DNA of 9,811 nucleotides from AP-15 sp036008325 (GTDB lineage Bacteria > Pseudomonadota > Alphaproteobacteria > ATCC43930 > CGMCC-115725): assembly GCA_036008325.1 (NCBI GenBank), contig DASYNW010000052.1:1-9811 (forward strand). Direction: 5' to 3'. The first letter of the stretch is position 1; each line of letters opens with the position of its first letter. Positions 1 through 6,345 of the stretch are shown here, piece by piece. Below the pieces are notes generated by a model. That model was given only the letters and a program-made list of their open reading frames with translations, was not told the DNA's origin and ran no database searches. Position numbers and translations under genes: made by a program.

Positions 1-1
1 C

Positions 2-1516
2 GCGTTGGCCGCCTCGCTCGTCTTCAGCCTGGCCTATGCCGCGCTTGCCGCTAAAAGCCGCCAGGCCGAAAAGATCTTGATCCCGCTGCTCGACGTCCTT
101 CAGTCGGTGCCGATCCTCGGGTTTCTGTCGATCACCGTGACCGGCTTCATCGCGCTCTTCCCCGGCCGGCTGCTCGGCGTCGAATGCGCCGCGATCTTTG
201 CGATCTTCACTTCGCAGGCGTGGAACATGGCTTTCAGCGTCTACCAGTCCTTGCGCACCGTTCCGGCCGAGCTGATCGAGGCCGCGCGGATGTACCACTT
301 GTCGCCGTGGCGGCGGTTCTGGCGCCTCGAAGTGCCGCATGCGGTTCCGCCCTTGGTATGGAACATGATGATGTCGGTCTCGGGCGGCTGGTTCTTCGTC
401 GTCGCCTCGGAGGCGATCAGCGTCGCCGGCCAGAACGTCAAGCTGCCGGGCATCGGCTCGTATATCGCCACCGCCACCGAGCAGCGTGCGTGGGGCGCGG
501 TCGGCTACGCCATCCTCGCCATGCTCGTCTTTATCTTGATCTACGACCAGCTGCTGTTCCGCCCGCTGCTCGCCTGGTCGCGCAAATTCCAGCCGGAATC
601 GTCGGCCGACGACGAGAACGTCCGACCGTGGTTTCTGCTGATGCTGCAGCGCGCGCGGATTTTCGCGCTGATCCAGGCCGGGCTGCTCGGGGCCACCCGA
701 GGCATTGACGGCGCCATCGCCGGACTGTCGGAAATGCGATTGCGCTTGCCCTCGGCGCGCCCGCAGCCGCGCCCACTTTTCGAACGGCTGTTCGATCTGA
801 CGGTCCTGGCGCTGGCGCTCGGCGCGGCGGCGTGGATCGTCGTCTTCATCCGGGCCCATGTCGGTGCGGCCGAGATCGGCTGGGTGTTCGTGCTCGGGAT
901 GATCACCGCGGTGCGGGTGCTGGTGCTGATCGCGGTCGCCTCCTTGATCTGGGTCCCGATCGGCGTGGGAATCGGCCTGCGCCCCAAGCTCGCCGACCGG
1001 GTCCAGCCGATCGTCCAGTTCCTCGCCGCCTTCCCGGCCAATCTGTTCTTTCCGGTGGCAGTCGTGCTGATCCTGCGGTATCGGCTCAACCCCGAGATCT
1101 GGTTGAGCCCGCTGATGATCCTCGGGACCCAATGGTACATCCTGTTCAACGTCATCGGCGGCGCCGCGGCGTTGCCGGCGGAATTGCAGCGCGCGGCGCA
1201 GAATTTCGGGGTCAGGCGGCTCTTATGGTGGCGGCGGGTGATGCTGCCGGCGATCTTTCCGGCTTATGTCACCGGGGCGGTGACGGCTGCCGGCGGGTCG
1301 TGGAACGCCGCCATCGTCGCCGAGGTCGTCCAATGGGGCAAGACCACGCTGACCGCGACCGGCATCGGCGCCTATATCGCCCAGACCACCGCGTCGGGCG
1401 ACGGCGCGCGGATCGCGCTCGGGATCGGCGTGCTGTGCCTCTACGTGCTGGCCTTCAACCGGCTGTTGTGGCGGCGGCTCTACAATATCGCCGCCGAACG
1501 GTTGCGGCTCGATTGA
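2..1516 (+). CDS. ABC transporter permease, fused two-domain NitT/TauT type (5' partial)
   Basis: Inner-membrane channel subunit of an importer of the nitrate/sulfonate/taurine kind. The frame is open from the window edge to the TGA at 1514-1516, so the N-terminus lies upstream; the TTG at position 5 is not a convincing start. About 504 residues are visible (numbered from that TTG). They hold two copies of the binding-protein-dependent permease domain, each with an EAA-type loop that docks on the ATPase: ELIEAARMYHLSPWRRF at about 90-106 and AELQRAAQNFGVRRLLWWRR at about 392-411. Hydrophobic segments flank both loops, and a polar linker (about 192-260) separates the halves. One polypeptide thus supplies both permease halves. 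The ATPase gene follows after 66 bp on the same strand, so the two are probably co-transcribed. No substrate-binding protein is visible, so the substrate cannot be named. Family assignment is firm; specificity is unknown. Confidence 0.9.
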   Translation, partial: ALAASLVFSLAYAALAAKSRQAEKILIPLLDVLQSVPILGFLSITVTGFIALFPGRLLGVECAAIFAIFTSQAWNMAFSVYQSLRTVPAELIEAARMYHLSPWRRFWRLEVPHAVPPLVWNMMMSVSGGWFFVVASEAISVAGQNVKLPGIGSYIATATEQRAWGAVGYAILAMLVFILIYDQLLFRPLLAWSRKFQPESSADDENVRPWFLLMLQRARIFALIQAGLLGATRGIDGAIAGLSEMRLRLPSARPQPRPLFERLFDLTVLALALGAAAWIVVFIRAHVGAAEIGWVFVLGMITAVRVLVLIAVASLIWVPIGVGIGLRPKLADRVQPIVQFLAAFPANLFFPVAVVLILRYRLNPEIWLSPLMILGTQWYILFNVIGGAAALPAELQRAAQNFGVRRLLWWRRVMLPAIFPAYVTGAVTAAGGSWNAAIVAEVVQWGKTTLTATGIGAYIAQTTASGDGARIALGIGVLCLYVLAFNRLLWRRLYNIAAERLRLD

Positions 1517-1582
1517 GAGGGGTCATGGCAACCGGCGACGGCGCTATGAAACGGATCTAGGCACCAAATCGGATCCAGAGAG

Positions 1583-2884
1583 ATGACAGTGACCGGCCCT
1601 CCTGCACTGCTGCACGCCGCCGCGGTCTGCAAGACCTACCGCACCCCGGATCATCTCGGCCGGCTGGTGCTCGACCATGTCGATTTCGCGCTGCGCGACG
1701 GCGAGATCGTCGCGATCCTCGGCAAGTCCGGTTCGGGGAAATCGACCTTTCTGCGCATCCTCGCCGGGCTGGTGCCGCCGAGCGACGGGATCGTCGAATA
1801 TCGCGGGCAGCCGGTCGGCCAACCGGTCCACGGCATCGCGATGGTGTTTCAGAGCTACGCGCTGTTTCCGTGGCTGACGGTGCTCGGCAATGTCGAGCTC
1901 GGCCTCGAGGCGCAGGGCATGTCCGCCGCCGAGCGGCGGCGGCGCGCGGTCGAGGCGATCGACCTGATCGGGCTCGACGGGTTCGAGAACGCCTATCCAA
2001 AGGAGCTGTCGGGCGGCATGCGCCAGCGCGTCGGCTTTGCCCGAGCGCTGGTCGTCAATCCCGACGTCCTGCTGCTCGACGAACCGTTCTCCTCGCTCGA
2101 CGTCTTGACCGCGGAAACCTTGCGCGGCGATCTGTTGGATCTATGGGACGACCGCCGGATTCCGACCAAGGGGATCGTGCTGGTCTCGCACAATATCGAG
2201 GAGGCGGTCGAAATTGCCGACCGGGTGCTGATCTTCGGCAGCGATCCGGGCCGCATCCGCGCCGATATCCCAATCGCGCAGCCGCGCCCGCGCGACGCCC
2301 AGAGCGCCGGGTTCCGCCACATCGTCGACCAGGTCTACACCCTGTTGACCGAGACCGGGCGCGACGGGCGACGCGGCGCCAAGCCCGAACCGATCGGCAT
2401 CGGCTATCGCCTGCCCGATGCCTCGGTCCAGCAGCTGTCCGGGCTGATCGACACCCTGACCGAGGCGCCCTATCACGACCGCGCCGACCTGCCGCACCTA
2501 GCCGACGAGGAGAACCTCGATATCGACGAACTGTTCCCGCTGATCGAAACCTTGCAATTGCTGGGCTTTGCCCAGGTCAGCGGCGGCGACATCGAATTAA
2601 CCGCACTCGGCCGCGCCTATGCAGATGCCGACATGCTGGCCCGCAAGCAGCTCTTTGCCGAGGCCTTGCTCAAGCACGTCCCGCTCGCCGTTCATATCCG
2701 CCGGGTTCTCGACGAGCGCCCGGGCCATCGCGCCCCGGCCGCGCGGTTTCTGCGCGAACTCGAGGACCACCTCTCCGAGGAAGAGGCCGAGCGGGTGCTC
2801 GAGACCGCAATCAACTGGGGCCGACACGCCGAAATCTTTGCCTACAATTATGACAGCGAGGTGCTGAACCTCGAAAATTTCTGA
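1583..2884 (+). CDS. ABC transporter ATP-binding protein with C-terminal AAA-associated domain
   Basis: Cytoplasmic ATPase that powers the permease encoded just upstream. The 433-residue protein has a complete nucleotide-binding domain: Walker A GKSGSGKST (47-55), Q-loop Q90 in VFQSYALFPW, signature LSGGMRQR (142-149), Walker B VLLLDEP (162-168) and switch histidine H203. These match the NitT/TauT ATPase group. Residues from about 270 to the end are extra. They resemble the AAA-associated C-terminal domain often fused to such ATPases: mostly helical and acidic, including LPDASVQQLSGLIDTL and DHLSEEEAERVLETAINWGR. Its role is not well established; regulation by a ligand or partner is a guess. 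The ATG at 1583 abuts an AGAGAG purine run with no spacing. The in-frame GTG at 1589 lies six bases from that run and is a possible true start, costing two residues. The gene converges with the lipoprotein gene ending at 2899. Confidence 0.93.
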   Translation: MTVTGPPALLHAAAVCKTYRTPDHLGRLVLDHVDFALRDGEIVAILGKSGSGKSTFLRILAGLVPPSDGIVEYRGQPVGQPVHGIAMVFQSYALFPWLTVLGNVELGLEAQGMSAAERRRRAVEAIDLIGLDGFENAYPKELSGGMRQRVGFARALVVNPDVLLLDEPFSSLDVLTAETLRGDLLDLWDDRRIPTKGIVLVSHNIEEAVEIADRVLIFGSDPGRIRADIPIAQPRPRDAQSAGFRHIVDQVYTLLTETGRDGRRGAKPEPIGIGYRLPDASVQQLSGLIDTLTEAPYHDRADLPHLADEENLDIDELFPLIETLQLLGFAQVSGGDIELTALGRAYADADMLARKQLFAEALLKHVPLAVHIRRVLDERPGHRAPAARFLRELEDHLSEEEAERVLETAINWGRHAEIFAYNYDSEVLNLENF

Positions 2885-2902
2885 GCCGGAAATCCGGATC
2901 AG
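2881..2902. terminator. Inverted repeat spanning two convergent stop codons, possible terminator
   Basis: A near-perfect inverted repeat: CTGA at 2881-2884 pairs with TCAG at 2899-2902, one mismatch follows, then CCGGA (2886-2890) pairs with TCCGG (2893-2897) around a two-base loop (four if the inner A-T pair stays open). It covers the TGA of the ATPase gene and the stop of the convergent lipoprotein gene. Read on the minus strand, the stem is followed directly by AAATTTT, giving a short T run; read on the plus strand there is none. It therefore suits the lipoprotein transcript better. The tight loop and short T run keep confidence low. Confidence 0.35.
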
Positions 2903-3396
2903 CTGCCGCCGTAGTACCGGCTGCCGGCAATCTCGGCACGGGCGAGCGGGGCCGGGGCGAGCCGGGCATAGAACGTGTCGCGCTTGAACGAATTCAAGTC
3001 GCCGCCGGTGGTCCACGCGTTCAAGGTCTCGATTCTGACGTACGCTTCCTCGCCGGCCGCGAGCTCGACGTTCGAAGACTGATCGGAATCGATGCCGTAG
3101 CTGGCGACGGCAATATGGTAGCGGCCGGGCGGCAGGTCGCGGTAAAAGGCGCCGCCGCCCGGTTGCGCGTGCCCGGTGACGGCCCCGTTGATGCTGACTG
3201 GGGCGGCATTGAGGCTCTCGGAGGGGTCGAAATTCCGATAGATCCAGATCCGGGCCTCGCCCGGCGGGATCGGCGGGATGCTCGCCGAGGCGACGGTCGG
3301 CCCATGCGCGCAGCCGCTCACCCTCAGGGCAGCAAACGCCGCCGCCGCCAACAGCAATCGGCGCGACATCATCGGCGCGACGGGGGCACAGCGCAA
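2899..3396 (-). CDS. DUF2846-like lipoprotein, paralog 1 of 3
   Basis: Predicted outer-membrane lipoprotein of 165 residues; function unknown. The signal peptide has an SRR start, a hydrophobic core and lipobox VSGC with Cys29 lipidated. Residue +2 is Ala, which does not signal inner-membrane retention. The mature part has no other cysteine. Core features shared with its two neighbours are ARIWIYR (48-54), GGAFYRDLPPGRYH (81-94), SYGIDSDQSS (99-108), RDTFYARL (139-146) and a terminal GGS; the pattern resembles DUF2846 lipoproteins. The start is a TTG at 3396, chosen because GGAAG lies seven bases upstream and the resulting signal length (Cys at 29) matches the paralogs (28 and 27). The ATG at 3372 lacks a ribosome site and would put Cys at 21. 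It is last in a minus-strand run, 33 bp after paralog 2, which it resembles most closely. Confidence 0.8.
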   Translation of the reverse strand: MRCAPVAPMMSRRLLLAAAAFAALRVSGCAHGPTVASASIPPIPPGEARIWIYRNFDPSESLNAAPVSINGAVTGHAQPGGGAFYRDLPPGRYHIAVASYGIDSDQSSNVELAAGEEAYVRIETLNAWTTGGDLNSFKRDTFYARLAPAPLARAEIAGSRYYGGS

Positions 3397-3429
3397 TCGC
3401 CCACTTCCGGGCGCGCAACCGGCCGCCGC

Positions 3430-3921
3430 TCAGCTGCCGCCGTCGAAAAAGCTTTGCCCGATCTCGGCGCGGGCGAGCTCGGTCGGGATCAGCCGGGCGT
3501 AGAACGTGTCTCGCCCGATTTCCGTTCTAAGGCCAAAGCTCGACCAGCTGCGCAAGGATTCGATTTTGATGTACACCTGCTCGCCCGGAACCAGAGCAAT
3601 ATTGGTCGATTGGTCGAAGTCTTTGCCGTAGCTTTCGACCGCAACATGATAGACGCCGGGCGGAAGATCGCGATAGAACGCGCCACCCAGCTGCGAATAG
3701 CCGGCGTAAACGCCGTTCATCGTCACCTCGGTCATGTTGAGGCTTTCGGACGGAATATAATCGCGGTAGACCCAGACCCGCCCCTCGTTCGGCGGGATCG
3801 GCGGGACGGAAACCGAGCCGACCGTGGGCCGCGGGGCGCAGCCGCCGATCGCCGCCAGCAACAGCGAAGAAGCTGCGGCCAGCCACAGCCGGCGCCGGCG
3901 AGCGCCGAGAATTAACGGCAT
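3430..3921 (-). CDS. DUF2846-like lipoprotein, paralog 2 of 3
   Basis: Predicted outer-membrane lipoprotein of 163 residues; function unknown. It starts with a basic n-region (ARRRR), then a hydrophobic stretch and lipobox IGGC with Cys28 as the only cysteine and Ala at +2. Shared core elements are PTVGSVSVPPIPP (32-44), VWVYRDYIPSESLN (49-62), GGAFYRDLPPG (79-89), SYGKDFDQST (97-106), RDTFYARLIP (137-146) and final GGS. Paralog 1 has nearly the same PTV...PPIPP, PSESLN, GGAFYRDLPPG, RDTFYAR and LARAEI segments, suggesting a fairly recent tandem duplication. The ATG at 3921 has the best ribosome site of the cluster, GGAGGTG at 3927-3933 (complement), five bases away. It lies 45 bp after paralog 3 and 33 bp before paralog 1, so one transcript is likely. 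The DUF2846 assignment rests on recalled pattern, not a profile search. Confidence 0.85.
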   Translation of the reverse strand: MPLILGARRRRLWLAAASSLLLAAIGGCAPRPTVGSVSVPPIPPNEGRVWVYRDYIPSESLNMTEVTMNGVYAGYSQLGGAFYRDLPPGVYHVAVESYGKDFDQSTNIALVPGEQVYIKIESLRSWSSFGLRTEIGRDTFYARLIPTELARAEIGQSFFDGGS

Positions 3922-3966
3922 CGGGTCACCTCCGTGCGCGGCGCGGCGATCGGCCGGCGGCGCCGC

Positions 3967-4455
3967 TCACCCGCCGCCGTAGAATGCGAGATTGGCGACA
4001 TCGGCTTGAGCGGCTTTGGGCGGGATCAGCCACGCGTAGAACGTCGGCCGTTCATAGCTGCCGCGGCTGCCGTATTCGACCCAGCTCGGCAGCGACACGA
4101 TCTTGACATAGGCTTGCTGGCCGGCGGCGAGATCGGCATCGGCCGATTGGCTGGTGTCGGTCCCCCAGCTTTCTACCGTGACGTGATAGCGGCCGGGAGA
4201 AACGTCGCGGTAAAAGGCGCCGCCCAATTGCGCCGTCCCGACGTAGCCGCCATTGGCGTCGATGGCCGGCAGCCCTTTCCCGGCATAGGGCTGGTAATCG
4301 CGGTAGAACCAGATCCGAGCCTTGCCGGCCGCGAGCGGTGGAACCGCGACCGCCGAGGTGTGCGGCGGCTGGGCGCAACCCGCCAGCGCCATCAGCAGCG
4401 CCGCCGGAGCTGCTTGCATCAATCGTCTCCACAGCAACGGGGCATTTGTGCGCAT
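3967..4455 (-). CDS. DUF2846-like lipoprotein, paralog 3 of 3
   Basis: Predicted outer-membrane lipoprotein of 162 residues and first gene of the minus-strand lipoprotein run; function unknown. The n-region is MRTNAPLLWRR, followed by an Ala/Leu core and lipobox LAGC with Cys27 lipidated, Ala at +2 and no other cysteine. It keeps the common core ARIWFYRDY (46-54), LGGAFYRDVSPGRYH (77-91), SWGTDTSQSA (96-105), YVKIVSL (116-122), TFYAWLIP (138-145) and final YGGG. It is the most divergent member: it lacks PPIPP and PSESLN, having PPLAA and PYAGKG there. The ATG at 4455 is preceded by GAGG (complement of 4463-4466) at seven bases. The run is probably transcribed from the 128-bp spacer it shares with the divergent small lipoprotein gene. 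Confidence 0.83.
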   Translation of the reverse strand: MRTNAPLLWRRLMQAAPAALLMALAGCAQPPHTSAVAVPPLAAGKARIWFYRDYQPYAGKGLPAIDANGGYVGTAQLGGAFYRDVSPGRYHVTVESWGTDTSQSADADLAAGQQAYVKIVSLPSWVEYGSRGSYERPTFYAWLIPPKAAQADVANLAFYGGG

Positions 4456-4523
4456 CGGAACGCCTCGGGGCTCGAATTGCCTGGAACCGGCGCCGATCAG
4501 CGCCGAGTTCGCCTTGCTACTGG

Positions 4524-4530
4524 AATATAT
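4524..4530. promoter_or_regulatory. AT-rich core of a divergent promoter region (candidate)
   Basis: The 4456-4583 spacer between the divergent lipoprotein genes must hold at least one promoter. Its only AT island in otherwise GC-rich sequence is AATATAT here. Read on the minus strand it gives TATATT, five of six matches to a sigma-70 -10 box. No good -35 box lies at 16-18 bp on either strand, so only the -10-like element is supported. Nearby are a direct repeat (CGCCGA at 4491 and 4501) and an inverted repeat (GGCGC/GCGCC, 4489-4504) that could bind a regulator. Confidence 0.25.
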
Positions 4531-4583
4531 GGGGCGGCCGGGGTAAATCTGCGCATCGCACCGTCACTTTTGCGTGAGCCGAA

Positions 4584-4841
4584 ATGCGCGTGCTGCTGCT
4601 GCTGACATTGCTCCTGCTGGCCGCCTGCACCGGAGCGAGCCTGAGCAAGATCGACTATCGCACCTACCAGATCCAGTCCGACGGCATCCCGGGCGGCTCC
4701 AGCGCGCCGAACCGGCGACTGGCGGCGCAGGTCTGTCCCGGTGGCTATCGGGTGCTGGATGATACCGTTCACCACAACACCCCCGACCGTTACGAGGAGG
4801 AGCCCGGGGTGTTTACCACCTGGACGATCCGCTGTCTGTAA
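4584..4841 (+). CDS. Small predicted lipoprotein, family not recognised
   Basis: An 85-residue protein I do not recognise. It opens with a leucine-rich signal (MRVLLLLTLLLLAAC) ending in lipobox LAAC, Cys15, with Thr at +2, so outer-membrane sorting is expected. The mature part is about 70 residues and has just two further cysteines, C51 in QVCPGGYRVLDD and C84 in WTIRCL at the very end; in the periplasm they could form one disulphide closing a small fold. The ATG at 4584 has only a weak ribosome site, GTGAG at 4574-4578. It diverges from the three-lipoprotein run and ends 6 bp before the convergent lysS stop, with no hairpin between. Support for a real gene: a coherent signal plus lipobox, and a better protein than the overlapping reading frames. 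A regulatory or structural link to the triplet is only suggested by position. Confidence 0.72.
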   Translation: MRVLLLLTLLLLAACTGASLSKIDYRTYQIQSDGIPGGSSAPNRRLAAQVCPGGYRVLDDTVHHNTPDRYEEEPGVFTTWTIRCL

Positions 4842-4847
4842 GCATCG

Positions 4848-6320
4848 TCACCTCGGGCGCAGGGTCGGAAACGCGATCACGTCGCGGATCGACGGGCTGT
4901 CGGTCAATAGCATGACCAGCCGGTCGATGCCGATGCCGAGGCCGCCGCAGGGCGGCAGGCCGTATTCGAGCGCGGTGAGGTAATCCTCGTCGAGAAGCTG
5001 CGCTTCCTCGTCGCCGGCCGCCCGAGCCTGCATCTGCGCCTCGAACCGCGCACGCTGATCCTGCGGGTCGGTCAATTCGGAAAACGCGTTGGCCACTTCC
5101 CATCCATAAATATAGGTTTCGAACCGCTCGGCGAGACGGGGATCGGCGCGGTCGGCCTTGGCCAGGGGCGAGATGTCGCGCGGAAACCCGGTGACATGGA
5201 TCGGTTGGATCAGGCTGTCCTCGACCCGCGCGGCAAAGACCGCCTCCAATGCCTGCCCCCAACTCTCGCCGCCGCTCAGGGCAACGCCGAGCGACGACGC
5301 CGTGGTGCGTGCGGGCGCCGCGCCCTCGATCCCCAAAAAGTCGACGCCGGTGGCCTCCCGCACCAGCTCGGCCATGCCGCGGCGCGGCCAGGGCGGCGCC
5401 AGATCGATCGCGGTCCCGCCATAGTCGATGCGCAGGGTCCCGAGTGCCCCTTGCGCGGCCGCGCCGATCAGCGCCTCGGTCATCTCTATCATCGCGGCGT
5501 AATCGACATAGGCCTCGTAGAGCTCGAGCGAGGTGAATTCGGGGTTGTGCCGCGGCGACAGCCCTTCGTTGCGAAAGCAGCGATTGATTTCAAACACCTT
5601 GTCGGCGAGCCCGCCAACCACCAGCCGCTTCAGATGCAGCTCGGGCGCAATGCGCAGGTAGAGGTCGATATCGAGCGCGTTGTGGTGGGTGACGAAGGGC
5701 TTGGCCGAGGCGCCGCCGGGGATCGTATGCAGCATCGGCGTCTCGACTTCGAGATAGCCGCGGGCGACCAGATGGCTGCGCAGAGCGGCGACGATCCGGC
5801 TGCGCCGCCGCAGGGTCTCGCGGCTCTCCTGGTTCATGATCAGGTCGAGGTAGCGTTGGCGGTAGCGCAGCTCGATATCGGCGAGGCCGTGGAACTTCTC
5901 GGGCAACGGGCGCAGGGTTTTGGCCAGGACCGTGACGGAGGCGGCGTTGACCGTCAGCTCGCCGCGCGGGGTGCGGCGCACCAGCCCCTCGATGCCGATC
6001 AGATCGCCGATGTCGAGCAGCCGCACCGCGGCGAGCCCGGTCGCATCGATGAGGTCGCGATGGCAGAACACCTGGATCTTGCCGGTGGTGTCGTGCAGGT
6101 CGATGAACATGCCGCTGTTGCGCATGGCGCGGATGCGGCCGGCCACGCGGACCCGCTCGCCGGTCTCGGCCCCGGCCGGGAGCCCGGCATGGCGCCGTTC
6201 GAGCGCGGCCGCGTCGTCGGTGCGGGCGAACGCATAGGGATAGGGGTCGATCCCGAGCGCCTTGAGCCCGTCGAGCTTGGCCAGGCGGATATCGCGCAGT
6301 GGATCCCCGTCGTCGTTCAT
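4848..6320 (-). CDS. lysS: Lysyl-tRNA synthetase, class II
   Basis: Cytoplasmic enzyme that charges tRNA-Lys with lysine using ATP. At 490 residues it is close to the usual length of bacterial LysRS. An N-terminal OB-fold anticodon-binding domain (about 57-133, with GRIRAMRNSGMFIDLHDTTG) precedes the class II core. Core markers are PGGASAKPFVTHHNALDID (201-219), RIAPELHLKRLVVGG (223-237), motif 2 around FEINRCFRNEGLSPRHNPEF (243-262), ANAFSEL (410-416) and motif 3 GLGIGIDRLVML (460-471) with R467, ending RPR. The OB domain rules out the truncated EpmA/GenX paralog. W407 (YGWEVANAF) sits where E. coli has Arg (GREIGNGF), a difference probably found in relatives too. The ATG at 6320 follows GAGGTGGGG. 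The gene begins 25 bp after the stop of the transporter gene on the same strand, suggesting co-transcription. Confidence 0.96.
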   Translation of the reverse strand: MNDDGDPLRDIRLAKLDGLKALGIDPYPYAFARTDDAAALERRHAGLPAGAETGERVRVAGRIRAMRNSGMFIDLHDTTGKIQVFCHRDLIDATGLAAVRLLDIGDLIGIEGLVRRTPRGELTVNAASVTVLAKTLRPLPEKFHGLADIELRYRQRYLDLIMNQESRETLRRRSRIVAALRSHLVARGYLEVETPMLHTIPGGASAKPFVTHHNALDIDLYLRIAPELHLKRLVVGGLADKVFEINRCFRNEGLSPRHNPEFTSLELYEAYVDYAAMIEMTEALIGAAAQGALGTLRIDYGGTAIDLAPPWPRRGMAELVREATGVDFLGIEGAAPARTTASSLGVALSGGESWGQALEAVFAARVEDSLIQPIHVTGFPRDISPLAKADRADPRLAERFETYIYGWEVANAFSELTDPQDQRARFEAQMQARAAGDEEAQLLDEDYLTALEYGLPPCGGLGIGIDRLVMLLTDSPSIRDVIAFPTLRPR

Positions 6321-6345
6321 TGCCTATCCCCACCTCGATCGACGC

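Noticed and set aside
2597..3418. A 273-codon minus-strand open frame over paralog 1 and the ATPase 3' end
   Set aside because: It lacks the lipobox and core motifs seen in the paralog frame and overlaps the conserved ATPase C-terminal coding region.
3957..3966. GC-only palindrome GCGGCGCCGC between paralogs 2 and 3
   Set aside because: Low-complexity GC sequence; such palindromes are frequent by chance here and no T run follows.
4848..6320. EpmA/GenX (EF-P lysylating paralog) instead of LysRS
   Set aside because: The protein has the N-terminal OB-fold domain and full LysRS length, which EpmA lacks.
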